A DNA stretch of 64,000 bases from Runella slithyformis DSM 19594 (lineage in GTDB: Bacteria; Bacteroidota; Bacteroidia; Cytophagales; Spirosomataceae), in NCBI RefSeq assembly GCF_000218895.1, contig NC_015703.1, positions 4,353,001-4,417,000 of the forward strand. The letters run 5' to 3'. The notes under the pieces are model-generated. The model had not been told where the DNA came from. It did no database searches and saw nothing but the letters and a program-made list of their open reading frames with translations. Position 1 is the first letter of the stretch. The number at the start of each line of letters is the position of its first letter. Made by a program: the position numbers and the translations under genes. Below, in pieces: positions 36,440 through 45,062 of this stretch.

Positions 36440-37430
36440 CCAAAGTGTAATTTCAATGGTTACGGCCAAAATTTCACGCGATCTGATTTTGGATAAGATC
36501 AAATTCAGTCCCGGCCGCTATGATATGACGACCAAAGGTATCATTGAACTGACAAAAGCCCGTGTACCTGATGCGGTCATTGATGCCATGATGCTTGCCT
36601 CATCACCATTGCCCGTATTGCGTAATCAGGATGTGATTGACTTACATGCGGGTGGGGTATCAAGAGACGTCATCACTAAAAAAATTCAATATTCAGAGTC
36701 AGATTTTAGCCTGACCACCGAAGCGCTTATTGAACTTAAAACTGCTAAAGTTCCTGACCCATTGGTAAAAGTGATGATGGTGCCCAAACGGGCTACGTTA
36801 CAAAGCGGCAATCCTAATCTGATTGCAGGAGTACTCTCCCCTCATCCCGATTTTCCTATTCCGGCGCGTACTAAGTTCGGCGAGCCGGGTCTCTATTATG
36901 AAGAATACAAAAATAAACTGCCGAAGTACGAGGAACTGGAACCCACGACCACCAATCAAACGAAATCGGGAGGACTGGGGGAAGCAGTCGCCAATTCTGC
37001 TACCAGAGGACTTACAGGAACCTCCCAACGCGTAGGACTGGCTAATCCCAGTGCGAATTTTATCATTGAAGACAATCGCCCGGTGTTCTATTTTGTGTTT
37101 AGCGGTACAACCCGCAAAAATATGAATGAAGTGGCTGAGTCGATATTTGATGGCGTGGCCAGTCCTAATGACTTCACACTGATGCGGGTAAAACCCAATA
37201 ACCGGGGGAGAGAATTTGTGATTGGCCGGGAAACATCTGTGAGCAGTTCTTCGGGCTTTTCAGAAGGGACGGTTCCGTTTCGCTTCAAAAAAATCAGCAA
37301 TACGCTCTACAAAATATATTTTGATCAGGAAATTGCGGCGGGTGAGTATGCTTTTTTCTACAACAAAAGCAGTGAATTTACCTCTTCTTTGAAACTGTAT
37401 GACTTTTCGCTGAGAAATAATGTAAAGTAA
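36366..37430 (+). CDS. Exported protein with duplicated helical module
   Basis: 354 aa. Signal peptide MKLPLFVFIVLFAVSTAIAQ. Residues about 22-80 and 84-140 are two copies of one module of about 60 residues: N.SVISMVTAKISRDLILDKI then LTTEALIELKTAKVPDPLVK-type endings. The module has a V/I-I-x-M/L..G-S-D-V-I pattern and probably forms a helical pair. The C-terminal region (about 160-354) is strand-rich. Probably periplasmic or surface-exposed. Function unknown. Confidence 0.65.
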   Translation: MKLPLFVFIVLFAVSTAIAQETINNQSVISMVTAKISRDLILDKIKFSPGRYDMTTKGIIELTKARVPDAVIDAMMLASSPLPVLRNQDVIDLHAGGVSRDVITKKIQYSESDFSLTTEALIELKTAKVPDPLVKVMMVPKRATLQSGNPNLIAGVLSPHPDFPIPARTKFGEPGLYYEEYKNKLPKYEELEPTTTNQTKSGGLGEAVANSATRGLTGTSQRVGLANPSANFIIEDNRPVFYFVFSGTTRKNMNEVAESIFDGVASPNDFTLMRVKPNNRGREFVIGRETSVSSSSGFSEGTVPFRFKKISNTLYKIYFDQEIAAGEYAFFYNKSSEFTSSLKLYDFSLRNNVK

Positions 37431-37489
37431 TCAGTGATTGTGTAAGTGTTTATATATCAAGTTATTAATTAATAATTAAAACCTAAGTT

Positions 37490-38122
37490 ATGAAAAAAGT
37501 ACTACTATTTTCCAACATCCTGTTTCTTTTATTGTTTGGCTGTCAAAAGCGGAACTATGTTAAACAAATTCCTGCTCCCACCTTTCATTATGTGAATGGA
37601 AATGCAAAATCTTCTTTTGCTCAACAACCTGAAACGCAGATTGAAAAAGCTCCGGAAAATACAGCAAATGATGCCCCTGTACTTATTGCAGGCGGCACAG
37701 AGAATGTTTCAGTGGCTTTAACTTCAGCCCGCCCAACGGAATACCGATACCATCCCGAAGTACTTAAAACCAAAGTCAACAGCAGTAATAAGCCCTCCTT
37801 TAAAGAGAAGATAGCGAGGAAAGTGGTTGCTCGAAAAGTTCAAAAACTTACTTCCGGCAAACGTACCCAATCTGACTCGGTCAATACGATGGCGTTGCTG
37901 GCAGGAATATTTGGGATTTTGAGCGTGGTCCTTTTTTGGCTGACAATAGTGCTTGGGATTTTATTTGCCATAGCTTCCATCGTTCTCGGGATTATTGGCA
38001 AAAAACAGGTCAACGAAGGTAACGGTACCGGTAAAGGATGGGCAATTACCGGCATAGCCTTAGGCTTTGTTACACTCTTAATTACAGCAATTTTTGCAAT
38101 CCTTATCATTGCACTCTTATAA
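37490..38122 (+). CDS. DUF4190-domain lipoprotein
   Basis: 210 aa. Lipoprotein signal with lipobox LLFGC (Cys at about 18), a low-complexity linker, a basic segment (FKEKIARKVVARKVQKLTSG) and a C-terminal DUF4190 domain of two membrane helices (LAGIFGILSVVLFWLTIVLG; GWAITGIALGFVTLLITAIF) separated by GIIGKKQVNEGNGTGKG. Small envelope protein of unknown function. Confidence 0.8.
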   Translation: MKKVLLFSNILFLLLFGCQKRNYVKQIPAPTFHYVNGNAKSSFAQQPETQIEKAPENTANDAPVLIAGGTENVSVALTSARPTEYRYHPEVLKTKVNSSNKPSFKEKIARKVVARKVQKLTSGKRTQSDSVNTMALLAGIFGILSVVLFWLTIVLGILFAIASIVLGIIGKKQVNEGNGTGKGWAITGIALGFVTLLITAIFAILIIALL

Positions 38123-38668
38123 AAGCATCGGAGATTATCATAGAAGATCGGTTCTTTGTTTTCTTTCGGTTGCTTAGGGGTTTCTCCGAGGTTTTGCCCA
38201 ATCGCATAAAAACGATTATGCTTTCTGTAACTACCTGCTCGAAAACATTCACCATCCGGAGGAGGCGAATCAATACGGACTCTCTGCCCCGCACTTACGC
38301 TTCATTTGAAGTAAGCATCGATAGATATTAAATCTAGGCTGATCAATGATGAGAAAATGCAGTTTACAGCCTGCCGGGTTGTAAACTGCATGATGAAAGA
38401 ATAGTTTATACAATCAGAATCCTGTTGGGGAAATCCTTTTCTGCGGGGGGGCGAAAATTCCAAAAAGGACACCATTGAGGAGATAGAAGTCATTCAAAGG
38501 AATCCATGTGCTTCAGGCTACTTACTACTTTCCTACCAAAACTCGCGATTTTCTGATTGACAAATGTACGGATGAGAATTTTGTTTTCTGTCCGGCGGTG
38601 GAGCGGGAAAAATATCAATTTCATCGTGAGAAATGTGCATGATATCTAAATTAAAACATTGCTGATTG
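38123..38668. other. Intergenic region with hairpin and coding relics
   Basis: Contains an 11-bp perfect inverted repeat (38357-38367 with 38381-38391) that, on the minus strand, is followed by TTTTCT and looks like a terminator without a gene. A coding-like frame near 38200-38315 reads KNDYAFCNYLLENIHHPEEA. A second one is listed separately at 38487-38642. No intact gene is seen. Confidence 0.4.
38487..38642 (+). pseudogene. Short coding-like relic
   Basis: A 51-codon frame without a start codon reads KSFKGIHVLQATYYFPTKTR then DFLIDKCTDENFVFCPAVER and ends in TGA at 38640. Composition is protein-like, but no family is recognised. It may be the tail of a lost gene. Confidence 0.25.
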
Positions 38669-40672
38669 ATGAAGACATTTACGTGGCTCTTGGCAGTTTT
38701 AACCTCATGTGCCGCTGTGGCCCAAGACAACATCGGCTTTGAGCGGGGTACGTTTGAAGGATGGACACTGTCTTACGGTACGGTGGACGAAAATGGGTTC
38801 ATTACTCTGTACCGCAACGAAAAAATGGGAACGCTGAATGAAGGGCATAAAATTTTTTCTCGAACCGACGGAAACGACCCGCGCGTAGGCATACCGATGG
38901 CCGCCCCTGGAAGCAGATACTCAGCCCGAATCGGCAATGCTTCAACCGGTTCCTATTTTGATAAAATCAGTACAACTTTTATAGCTACGCCCGAAAAAAG
39001 CCTTTTTCAGTACAAATTTGCGGTAGTATTGCAAGACCCGGGCCATCTTACATTTAGGCAACCTGCGTTTTCGATACTGGTACAAATAGACGGCGAAAAA
39101 GCTCCTTGCGGGTTTTATGAAGTAGCTGCCGGGCGAGGTATCCCCGGGTTTATCACAAGAGGGACGCTGATCTATCGCGATTGGACTACCGGCAGCATTG
39201 ATTTGCGCCAATATATAGGTAAAAAAATTACCATTTCGATCCGGGCGCAGGATTGTACCGAAGGGGGGCATTGGGGCTATGCTTATTTTGATGCGGAACT
39301 GCTCAAATCAGAAATCAGAACGGGCGTGTTTTGTTTGGAAGATTCAACCATCATTCTTCAAGCTCCGGAAGGCTTTGCGGCCTATGAGTGGTTTAACGGT
39401 CAAAAAACCACGCAAATCAAGACCAAATTTGATAAAAGAAGCGGGATTTTTGTCAAAGTAAAACCGTTTTCGAGTTTAGACGAAGATTGCGAGATTCGCT
39501 TTGACTTCAATCCAACTACTGATTCACAAGTGGTGTCTTATTCTGTTTCCGCCTGTGAAGGCGATGTTTTGAAAGTGTCCGGACAAATGCTGACGGCCAC
39601 TAAAAATGAAAGGACCAATGTACGCATACCTCGTCCCGGATACTGCGACTCGATTGTTATCGTCAATTTGAGAGTAAGCCCCAGGGCATTTTATGAACAG
39701 AAACTTTCGGCCTGTGAAGGAGATGTGGTCATCGTTGGCGGTCATATATACAATAAGGCGGGTGTGTATCGTGATACGCTGAAAAGAGTCAATCAATGCG
39801 ACAGTATCATAACGACTGTTCTGTCAGTGACTGCGCTTACAAGATATTCAGCTAAAAGGGTGATTTGTGAAGAAGATGTATATGCACTGGGAGATACCCT
39901 CATCAGGCATTCAGGGGTGTATACAAGGCGCATCAGGCGAGTAGGGCTCTGTGACAGTATTGCAACCGTCGAACTTGTTGTTCGCCCCCTTCCTCGGGTG
40001 CAAAGTACTAAATCCATTTGCCTGGGTGACAGTTTTAGGGTGGGCACTACATTCCTGAGCACCGCCGGAGTACACGTTGTAAGGGTTTCGAGGCCTGATA
40101 AATGTGATAGTGTCGTCACTTTAACACTTACTATCCTTGACCGAATAACCGCTGAAGATATTCGCAAAACTCACTATACCGTTACATTGGGCGACAGTAT
40201 TTGGCTGGAAGGTAAACTAAATAAACAGGGAGTGTACACCTATACATGGGAGCCGAAAACGAGTTGTATCAATTGCCCTGATATACTCATTAAACCTACA
40301 GATGATATTAAGTACACTATTATATACAACAGGGGCAGTACGTGCGAAAGCAGGATTCCTGTAGAAGTAACGGTAAAGCCGTGCCCAATGTACATTCCGG
40401 AGATTTTTACACCGAATGGGGACAACATTAACGAGAGTTTTCTCATTTTTTGTAACTGCTTCAGACAAATTGAAAAATTTATTGTGTACAACCGATGGGG
40501 TGAAGCTATTTATGCTATTCAAAGCAGTGTTGTCGGGAATGTTCTCTGGGATGGAATGTACAGGAATGAAATAGTGCCGGACGGATGGTATACCTACTAT
40601 ATTCAGGTTCGTTACACTAATGAAAAAATCGAAAGTCGACGTGGGGCGTTTTATGTGAGGCGCGAAAAGTGA
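38669..40672 (+). CDS. Type IX-secreted protein with gliding-motility C-terminal domain
   Basis: 667 aa. Signal peptide MKTFTWLLAVLTSCAAVAQ; a TTG precedes the ATG directly. An N-terminal lectin-like jelly-roll region (about 20-215: GFERGTFEGWTLSYG, SIRAQDCTEGGHWGYAYFD) is followed by four cysteine modules of about 60 residues, each opening with a CEGDV/CEEDV/CLGDS and closing with a CDSI or CDSV pair. The C-terminus is a gliding-motility type B sorting domain (IPEIFTPNGDNINESF, FIVYNRWGEAIYAI, LWDGMYRNEIVPDGWYTYYI). Predicted to be secreted by the type IX system and attached to the surface, perhaps as an adhesin. Not reached by the neighbouring genes' operons. Confidence 0.9.
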   Translation: MKTFTWLLAVLTSCAAVAQDNIGFERGTFEGWTLSYGTVDENGFITLYRNEKMGTLNEGHKIFSRTDGNDPRVGIPMAAPGSRYSARIGNASTGSYFDKISTTFIATPEKSLFQYKFAVVLQDPGHLTFRQPAFSILVQIDGEKAPCGFYEVAAGRGIPGFITRGTLIYRDWTTGSIDLRQYIGKKITISIRAQDCTEGGHWGYAYFDAELLKSEIRTGVFCLEDSTIILQAPEGFAAYEWFNGQKTTQIKTKFDKRSGIFVKVKPFSSLDEDCEIRFDFNPTTDSQVVSYSVSACEGDVLKVSGQMLTATKNERTNVRIPRPGYCDSIVIVNLRVSPRAFYEQKLSACEGDVVIVGGHIYNKAGVYRDTLKRVNQCDSIITTVLSVTALTRYSAKRVICEEDVYALGDTLIRHSGVYTRRIRRVGLCDSIATVELVVRPLPRVQSTKSICLGDSFRVGTTFLSTAGVHVVRVSRPDKCDSVVTLTLTILDRITAEDIRKTHYTVTLGDSIWLEGKLNKQGVYTYTWEPKTSCINCPDILIKPTDDIKYTIIYNRGSTCESRIPVEVTVKPCPMYIPEIFTPNGDNINESFLIFCNCFRQIEKFIVYNRWGEAIYAIQSSVVGNVLWDGMYRNEIVPDGWYTYYIQVRYTNEKIESRRGAFYVRREK

Positions 40673-40867
40673 CCCGGTATTCCCGGAAATATGTGGCAAA
40701 GGACAATCAGTCGTAAAGCATTGTCTCTGTTGTGAACAACGGTGTTAGATGAACGATATGCCTTTGTGGACTTATCCTAAGAATAGGTACACAAATCTGA
40801 ATTAACGCCTCCGGGCTGAATGAAAATCGGGAAGTTAATATTTCACTACTTTTCATCAACTTCGGCT

Positions 40868-40899
40868 TATGAAAACTCCCCGTAAGCGTTGTACCTTTG
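40868..40899 (+). promoter_or_regulatory. Promoter for the imino-acid oxidase gene
   Basis: -7 box TACCTTTG at 40892-40899, an exact TAnnTTTG match, with TATG (3 of 4 to TTTG) 20 bases upstream at 40868-40871. The oxidase ATG is 27 bases after the -7 box. Confidence 0.55.
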
Positions 40900-40925
40900 G
40901 CCTCTTCAATTGTAAATAACAACGA

Positions 40926-42173
40926 ATGAATTCAGTAACGATTATAGGGGGGGGCGTAAGCGGCCTTTTTTCGGCCTATTATCTTCAAAAAGCAGGCTAT
41001 TCGGTCACTATCATTGAGCAGGGCAGTTTTGCAGACGGTTGCTCTTTCGGCAATGCCGGCATGATTGTGCCCAGCCATATTGTACCGCTGGCCCAGCCGG
41101 GTATGATTTCTAAAGGATTGCGCTGGATGCTCAAATCGACAAGCCCGTTTTACGTAAAACCTCGCCTCAGTTGGGATTTGATGAAGTGGGGAATGCTGTT
41201 TTGGAAACACTCCACGGAAGAGCACGTCCGGCGTTCCATTCCCGTATTGCGCGATATCAGCCTGCTCTCCAAAAAGCTGTTTCAGGAACTGGCCGCTTCC
41301 GGTGAGGCCGATTTTGGATGGCATGAGCGCGGATTGCTGATGCTCTACAAAAATGCTGATACCGAACACGAGATGGCCGAAGAAGCGCATCTGGCCAACC
41401 AAGCAGGTATCGTGGCCGAAAGGCTGACCGGTGCACAGGTACAGGCACTTGAACCCGACGTACGCGTAGATGTACGCGGAGCGGTCTATTATCCGGGCGA
41501 CGCGCACATTACGCCTAATTTGCTCTTAAAAAATCTTTTGTCTTTTCTGAAAAACCAAGGGGTACAGGTATTGGAAAACGAAGAAATTTTCGGTTTTGAG
41601 AAAGAGGGAACTGAAATAAGGGCTGTTCAAACGAATAAAGGGAAGCATCACGTAGAAGAGTTAGTGATTGCGGCGGGGGCCTGGTCGCCGGTGTTGACCG
41701 AAAAACTGGGGATTTCGCTGCCATTGCAAGGCGGTAAAGGCTACAGTTTTATGCTTAACAATGTCACCAATAATATTAAAGTACCCGCCATTATGCTCGA
41801 AGCGCGCGCCACGGCTACGCCGATGGGCAGTGACCTGCGTTTTGCCGGTACGCTGGAAGTAGCCGGCACCGACATGACGGTCAACATGAACCGGGTCCGG
41901 GGGATTGTGCAGGGAATCAATAACTACTACCCTGAATTGGAAGTGACATTGCCCAAAGTGGAAAGTGTATGGCGCGGTTTGCGTCCCTGTTCACCGGATG
42001 GATTGCCCTACATCGGACGTGTAAGGGGTTTGGTGAACGTAACCCTTGCGACCGGACACGGTATGATGGGTATCAGCCTCGGGCCGGCAACCGGAAAGCT
42101 CGTGTCAGAAATCATTGCCGGTACTTCCGGTTCTATGGATATAAATGATTTTAACCCTTTAAGATTCGGCTAG
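40926..42173 (+). CDS. FAD-dependent D-amino/imino-acid oxidoreductase
   Basis: 415 aa DadA-like (DAO superfamily). N-terminal dinucleotide motif IIGGGVSGLFSAYYLQKAGY, the FAD-binding SFGNAGMIVPSHIVPLAQPG segment, VIAAGAWSPVLTEKLG and a C-terminal GHGMMGISLGPATGKLVSEI. Oxidises a D-amino or cyclic imino acid; because it precedes a 3-hydroxyproline dehydratase-like gene and a pyrroline-carboxylate reductase-like gene, a hydroxyproline-type substrate is likely. Cytosolic or membrane-bound, passing electrons to quinone by analogy with DadA. Confidence 0.85.
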   Translation: MNSVTIIGGGVSGLFSAYYLQKAGYSVTIIEQGSFADGCSFGNAGMIVPSHIVPLAQPGMISKGLRWMLKSTSPFYVKPRLSWDLMKWGMLFWKHSTEEHVRRSIPVLRDISLLSKKLFQELAASGEADFGWHERGLLMLYKNADTEHEMAEEAHLANQAGIVAERLTGAQVQALEPDVRVDVRGAVYYPGDAHITPNLLLKNLLSFLKNQGVQVLENEEIFGFEKEGTEIRAVQTNKGKHHVEELVIAAGAWSPVLTEKLGISLPLQGGKGYSFMLNNVTNNIKVPAIMLEARATATPMGSDLRFAGTLEVAGTDMTVNMNRVRGIVQGINNYYPELEVTLPKVESVWRGLRPCSPDGLPYIGRVRGLVNVTLATGHGMMGISLGPATGKLVSEIIAGTSGSMDINDFNPLRFG

Positions 42174-42212
42174 TTGTTTCCCTTTAAGGATAAGGTATCT
42201 CGGGTCAAAAAA

Positions 42213-42695
42213 CTAATTTTTGGAGGTTTGGGCGTACGGCATCCCTTTCTTTTTCTTTTGGTAAATTTCCCATTGCTCGGGGGTGAGAATGCCTTTGTAT
42301 TTCTCCTCTTTTTCCGTTTGCCATTTATCCACCGTTTCTCTGATTTGCTGGATTTCCTGCGGGGTCGGGCGAGTGTTGGCGTGGATTTTCATGAACGCTT
42401 CCTGATAATCACTCAACTTTAAGGCGTAATCCAGATTGATGGTTTCAATGGAGATGGATTGGTCTTCGGTAAGTTTTACTCTTTTGTCCAACCACTTGGT
42501 TTGCTCCTCGGCAATCTGGTCGGGCGTAAGGGGTTTTTTAGGCGTTGATGGAAGCTGATTCATACTGCTGCCGAACCCACGGCCACCTCCATAACCTCCA
42601 TATCCACCGCCGTATCCACCGAACTGGGCCATTGTTTGGAAACTTATAAAAAGAGTACCGATAAGACCAAAGGATAATAATTGTATTTTCATCAT
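42213..42695 (-). CDS. Exported Gly-rich protein, LTXXQ-like
   Basis: 160 aa. Signal peptide MMKIQLLSFGLIGTLFISFQ then TMAQ, a FGGYGGGYGGYGGGRGFG glycine-rich stretch, and a helical C-terminal part in which LTPDQIAEEQTKWLDKRVKL, LTEDQ and LTPEQWEIYQKKKKG recur. These LTxxQ-type repeats resemble the Spy/CpxP-like or DUF4890 periplasmic helical proteins. It lies antisense to, and within, the imino-acid cluster, so it is not part of that operon. Possible periplasmic chaperone-like role. Confidence 0.7.
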   Translation of the reverse strand: MMKIQLLSFGLIGTLFISFQTMAQFGGYGGGYGGYGGGRGFGSSMNQLPSTPKKPLTPDQIAEEQTKWLDKRVKLTEDQSISIETINLDYALKLSDYQEAFMKIHANTRPTPQEIQQIRETVDKWQTEKEEKYKGILTPEQWEIYQKKKKGMPYAQTSKN

Positions 42696-42766
42696 ATCTA
42701 TGTTTAGAAAAGTGGTCGAAATGTAGGTATTTTCGAGCCACTTTCAAAAACATCCGTTTCATTTCT

Positions 42767-43831
42767 GTGCTTTTTATGCATCCCTTTTCAGAACGTCTTA
42801 GTAGCTTAACTGCCTGGGAACCACCCAAAAATTGGCTTCAAATCACCGCAATCGACGCGCATACCGGCGGGGAACCTTTGCGGGTCATCACGGGAGGGTA
42901 TCTCGAAATAAAAGGCAATACCATTTTGGAACGACGGGCGTATCTCAAAACACACCTTGATTCGTTGCGAAAAGCCCTGATGTGGGAGCCGCGCGGTCAT
43001 GCCGATATGTACGGGTGCATTATCACCGAGCCGGTGACCGAAGACGCTGATTTTGGGGTGATTTTTTTACACAATGAAGGCTACAGCTCCATGTGCGGTC
43101 ACGGTATTATTGCAGTGACGAAAGTAGCCCTGGAATTGGGGCTGATAGAAATAAAAGAGCCCGTTACAACGCTCCGAATCGACGCACCTGCGGGGCTGAT
43201 CACGGCATATGCCCGTGTGGAAAATAGGCGGGTTATCTCGGTAAAATTTCAGAATGTACCGTCGTTTGTGCTGTACCGCGACCAAGACATCCACGTGCCC
43301 GGAATGGGGAATGTGCGTTTGGATGTGGTATACGGCGGGGCCTTTTATGCGTATGTCAATGCGGATGATTTAGGAATCGGTATGACTGCTGCCGATTATC
43401 GTTTACTGATCGAAAAAGGAATGGCCATTAAAAAAGCCGTAATGGATACGCTTCCCATCGTGCATCCTTTTGAAGAAGATCTGAGTTTTTTGTACGGAAC
43501 CATTTTTTACGGGAAAGGCCACACTCCGGGCACTGACAGCCGGAATGTGTGCATTTTTGCCGATGGCGAAGTGGACCGCAGCCCCACCGGAACGGGTGTC
43601 AGCGGACGCGTGGCGCTGCATCATGCACGGGGTGAACTGGCCTTGGGACAACCAATGGTCATTGAAAGCATTGTCGGTAGCCGATTCGTGGCTTCCGCTC
43701 AGGCAGTGACGACCTTTGGGCCGCATTCGGCGATCATTCCCGAAGTGGAAGGAAACGCCCATATTTGCGGAAAAAATACCTTTTTGCTCGATCCTGAGGA
43801 TGAATTGGGGAAAGGGTTCTTTTTGCGCTGA
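42767..43831 (+). CDS. Trans-3-hydroxy-L-proline dehydratase-like protein
   Basis: 354 aa, proline racemase superfamily. First catalytic Cys in YSSMCGHGIIAVTKVALE; the second position, Cys in racemases and 4-hydroxyproline epimerases (DRSPCGTG), is Thr here (DRSPTGTGVSGRVALH). Cys-plus-Thr defines trans-3-hydroxy-L-proline dehydratases, which yield 1-pyrroline-2-carboxylate. Length and motifs fit that class. The next gene encodes the reductase expected to turn that product into L-proline. Confidence 0.82.
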   Translation: MLFMHPFSERLSSLTAWEPPKNWLQITAIDAHTGGEPLRVITGGYLEIKGNTILERRAYLKTHLDSLRKALMWEPRGHADMYGCIITEPVTEDADFGVIFLHNEGYSSMCGHGIIAVTKVALELGLIEIKEPVTTLRIDAPAGLITAYARVENRRVISVKFQNVPSFVLYRDQDIHVPGMGNVRLDVVYGGAFYAYVNADDLGIGMTAADYRLLIEKGMAIKKAVMDTLPIVHPFEEDLSFLYGTIFYGKGHTPGTDSRNVCIFADGEVDRSPTGTGVSGRVALHHARGELALGQPMVIESIVGSRFVASAQAVTTFGPHSAIIPEVEGNAHICGKNTFLLDPEDELGKGFFLR

Positions 43832-43939
43832 TAAACTTGCCTTCCGGGTGCGTTGATGTGTTGTCGGGTTCTCAAACCCGAAAGATGGATTCGTAAAGCC
43901 GGGAAAATAAACCTTGATTTACTCTAACTTTATACTTCG

Positions 43940-44920
43940 GTGCATACATTTCGCTATTTTTCCCGTCAGGCTGTCGAAGAAGGGGTAACGATGATCGAGG
44001 CCATTGAATTGATGAAAGAAGCCTTTCGCAGTCTCTCAAGGGGGGAGGCCGTAGTGCCGTTGAGGATCAATTTGTCACAAACTGCACAAAATGCCCAAAC
44101 GCTGTTTATGCCCGTGTACCTGCCTTCGGCTGAAGCACTGGGCGTGAAAATGGTCACAGTCTTTCGGGATAATCCGATACAGAATTTACCGCTCATTCAT
44201 GGCCTGATGCTCGTCATGGACGGCACCAACGGACAGCCTCTGGCCCTTTTGGATGCCGAATACCTGACCGCTTTGCGTACGGGTGCGGCGTCGGGGTTGG
44301 CTACCGATCTGCTGGCCCGAAAAGAGGCGAAGGTGTTGGCGGTATTCGGAACCGGAGCGCAGGCCCGTACTCAAACAGAAGGCGTAGCGGCGGTGCGTAC
44401 GTTGGAAAAAGTACTCGTTTTTGGCCGTAATCTCGAAACTGCGGACGCCTTTTGCCACGAAATGCGGATAAAAACAGGGTTACCAATGGAGGTCGCTCAA
44501 CAACCCGAGCGGTTACTGGAGGCAGATATTATCTGTACGGCTACTACGTCAAATGTTCCCGTTTTTGAACATCGTCATCTCAAAAAAGGAGTCCATATCA
44601 ATGGCGTAGGTTCTTACCGCCCCGAGACCCGCGAATTGCCGGGAGAAACCATGCAGGCGGCAAGAATTACGGTAGATCAGCGAACCGCCGCTGCTGCGGA
44701 GGCAGGTGATATTCTACTCCCGATGAACGACGGAATGCTTGGTGAGGCTCCGATTTTTACCGAATTGGGCGAAATTGTGGCAGGGATAAAGTCCGGACGT
44801 AGGTCAGACGACGAAATCACCGTGTTCAAATCCGTCGGCAACGCCGCACAGGATCTGGCGGTGGCGAGTTATCTGGTAAAAAAAGCCGAAGAGTATAATT
44901 TGGGAACGGTTTTAGGCTAA
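43940..44920 (+). CDS. Ornithine cyclodeaminase-family reductase (pyrroline-2-carboxylate reductase-like)
   Basis: 326 aa from GTG 43940; starting there restores the usual family N-terminus (FRYFSRQAVEEGVTMIEAIE). Rossmann region VFGTGAQARTQTEGVAAVRT, substrate-side segment MVTVFRDNP and TALRTGAASGLATDLLA, and the late VFKSVGNAAQDLAVASYLV. This family holds both ornithine cyclodeaminases and NAD(P)H-dependent 1-pyrroline-2-carboxylate reductases; its place right after a 3-hydroxyproline dehydratase-like gene favours the reductase. Confidence 0.82.
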   Translation: MHTFRYFSRQAVEEGVTMIEAIELMKEAFRSLSRGEAVVPLRINLSQTAQNAQTLFMPVYLPSAEALGVKMVTVFRDNPIQNLPLIHGLMLVMDGTNGQPLALLDAEYLTALRTGAASGLATDLLARKEAKVLAVFGTGAQARTQTEGVAAVRTLEKVLVFGRNLETADAFCHEMRIKTGLPMEVAQQPERLLEADIICTATTSNVPVFEHRHLKKGVHINGVGSYRPETRELPGETMQAARITVDQRTAAAAEAGDILLPMNDGMLGEAPIFTELGEIVAGIKSGRRSDDEITVFKSVGNAAQDLAVASYLVKKAEEYNLGTVLG

Positions 44921-44944
44921 AATGCTTATTTTTTGTACAAATCC

Positions 44945-44975
44945 TTGACAATCCTGCGCGGCTCACCTACATTTG
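44945..44975 (+). promoter_or_regulatory. his operon promoter
   Basis: -33-like TTG at 44945-44947, a 20-base spacer, then TACATTTG at 44968-44975, an exact TAnnTTTG match. The predicted start point is about 44981, roughly 20 bases before the leader peptide start. The whole arrangement fits a Bacteroidota sigma-A promoter driving the leader and hisG. Confidence 0.7.
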
Positions 44976-44999
44976 CAGCAGCAATTTGTACAATTCTTC

Positions 45000-45062
45000 G
45001 TGAAAACACGCAACTACGCTTTCTTTCGACATCATCACCACCACGCCTGCGGGCGAGCGTAG
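45000..45062 (+). CDS. hisL: His-rich leader peptide of the his operon
   Basis: A 20-codon frame from GTG 45000 to TAG 45060-45062 reads MKTRNYAFFRHHHHHACGRA: five consecutive His codons (CAT CAT CAC CAC CAC) at 45030-45044. It lies between a promoter and hisG (start 45224), the usual place for an attenuator leader. The last His codons can form a weak stem with 45075-45079 (CACGC with GCGTG), and the 3' half (TGCGTGT at 45074-45080) can instead pair with ACGCGCA at 45164-45170. I could not find a convincing hairpin with a T-run before hisG, so the output structure remains open. The gene symbol is by analogy with enterobacterial hisL. Confidence 0.75.
   Translation: MKTRNYAFFRHHHHHACGRA

Noticed and set aside
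42767-43831. Proline racemase or 4-hydroxyproline epimerase
   Set aside because: The second catalytic Cys is Thr (DRSPTGTG), which is not compatible with the two-Cys racemase/epimerase mechanism.
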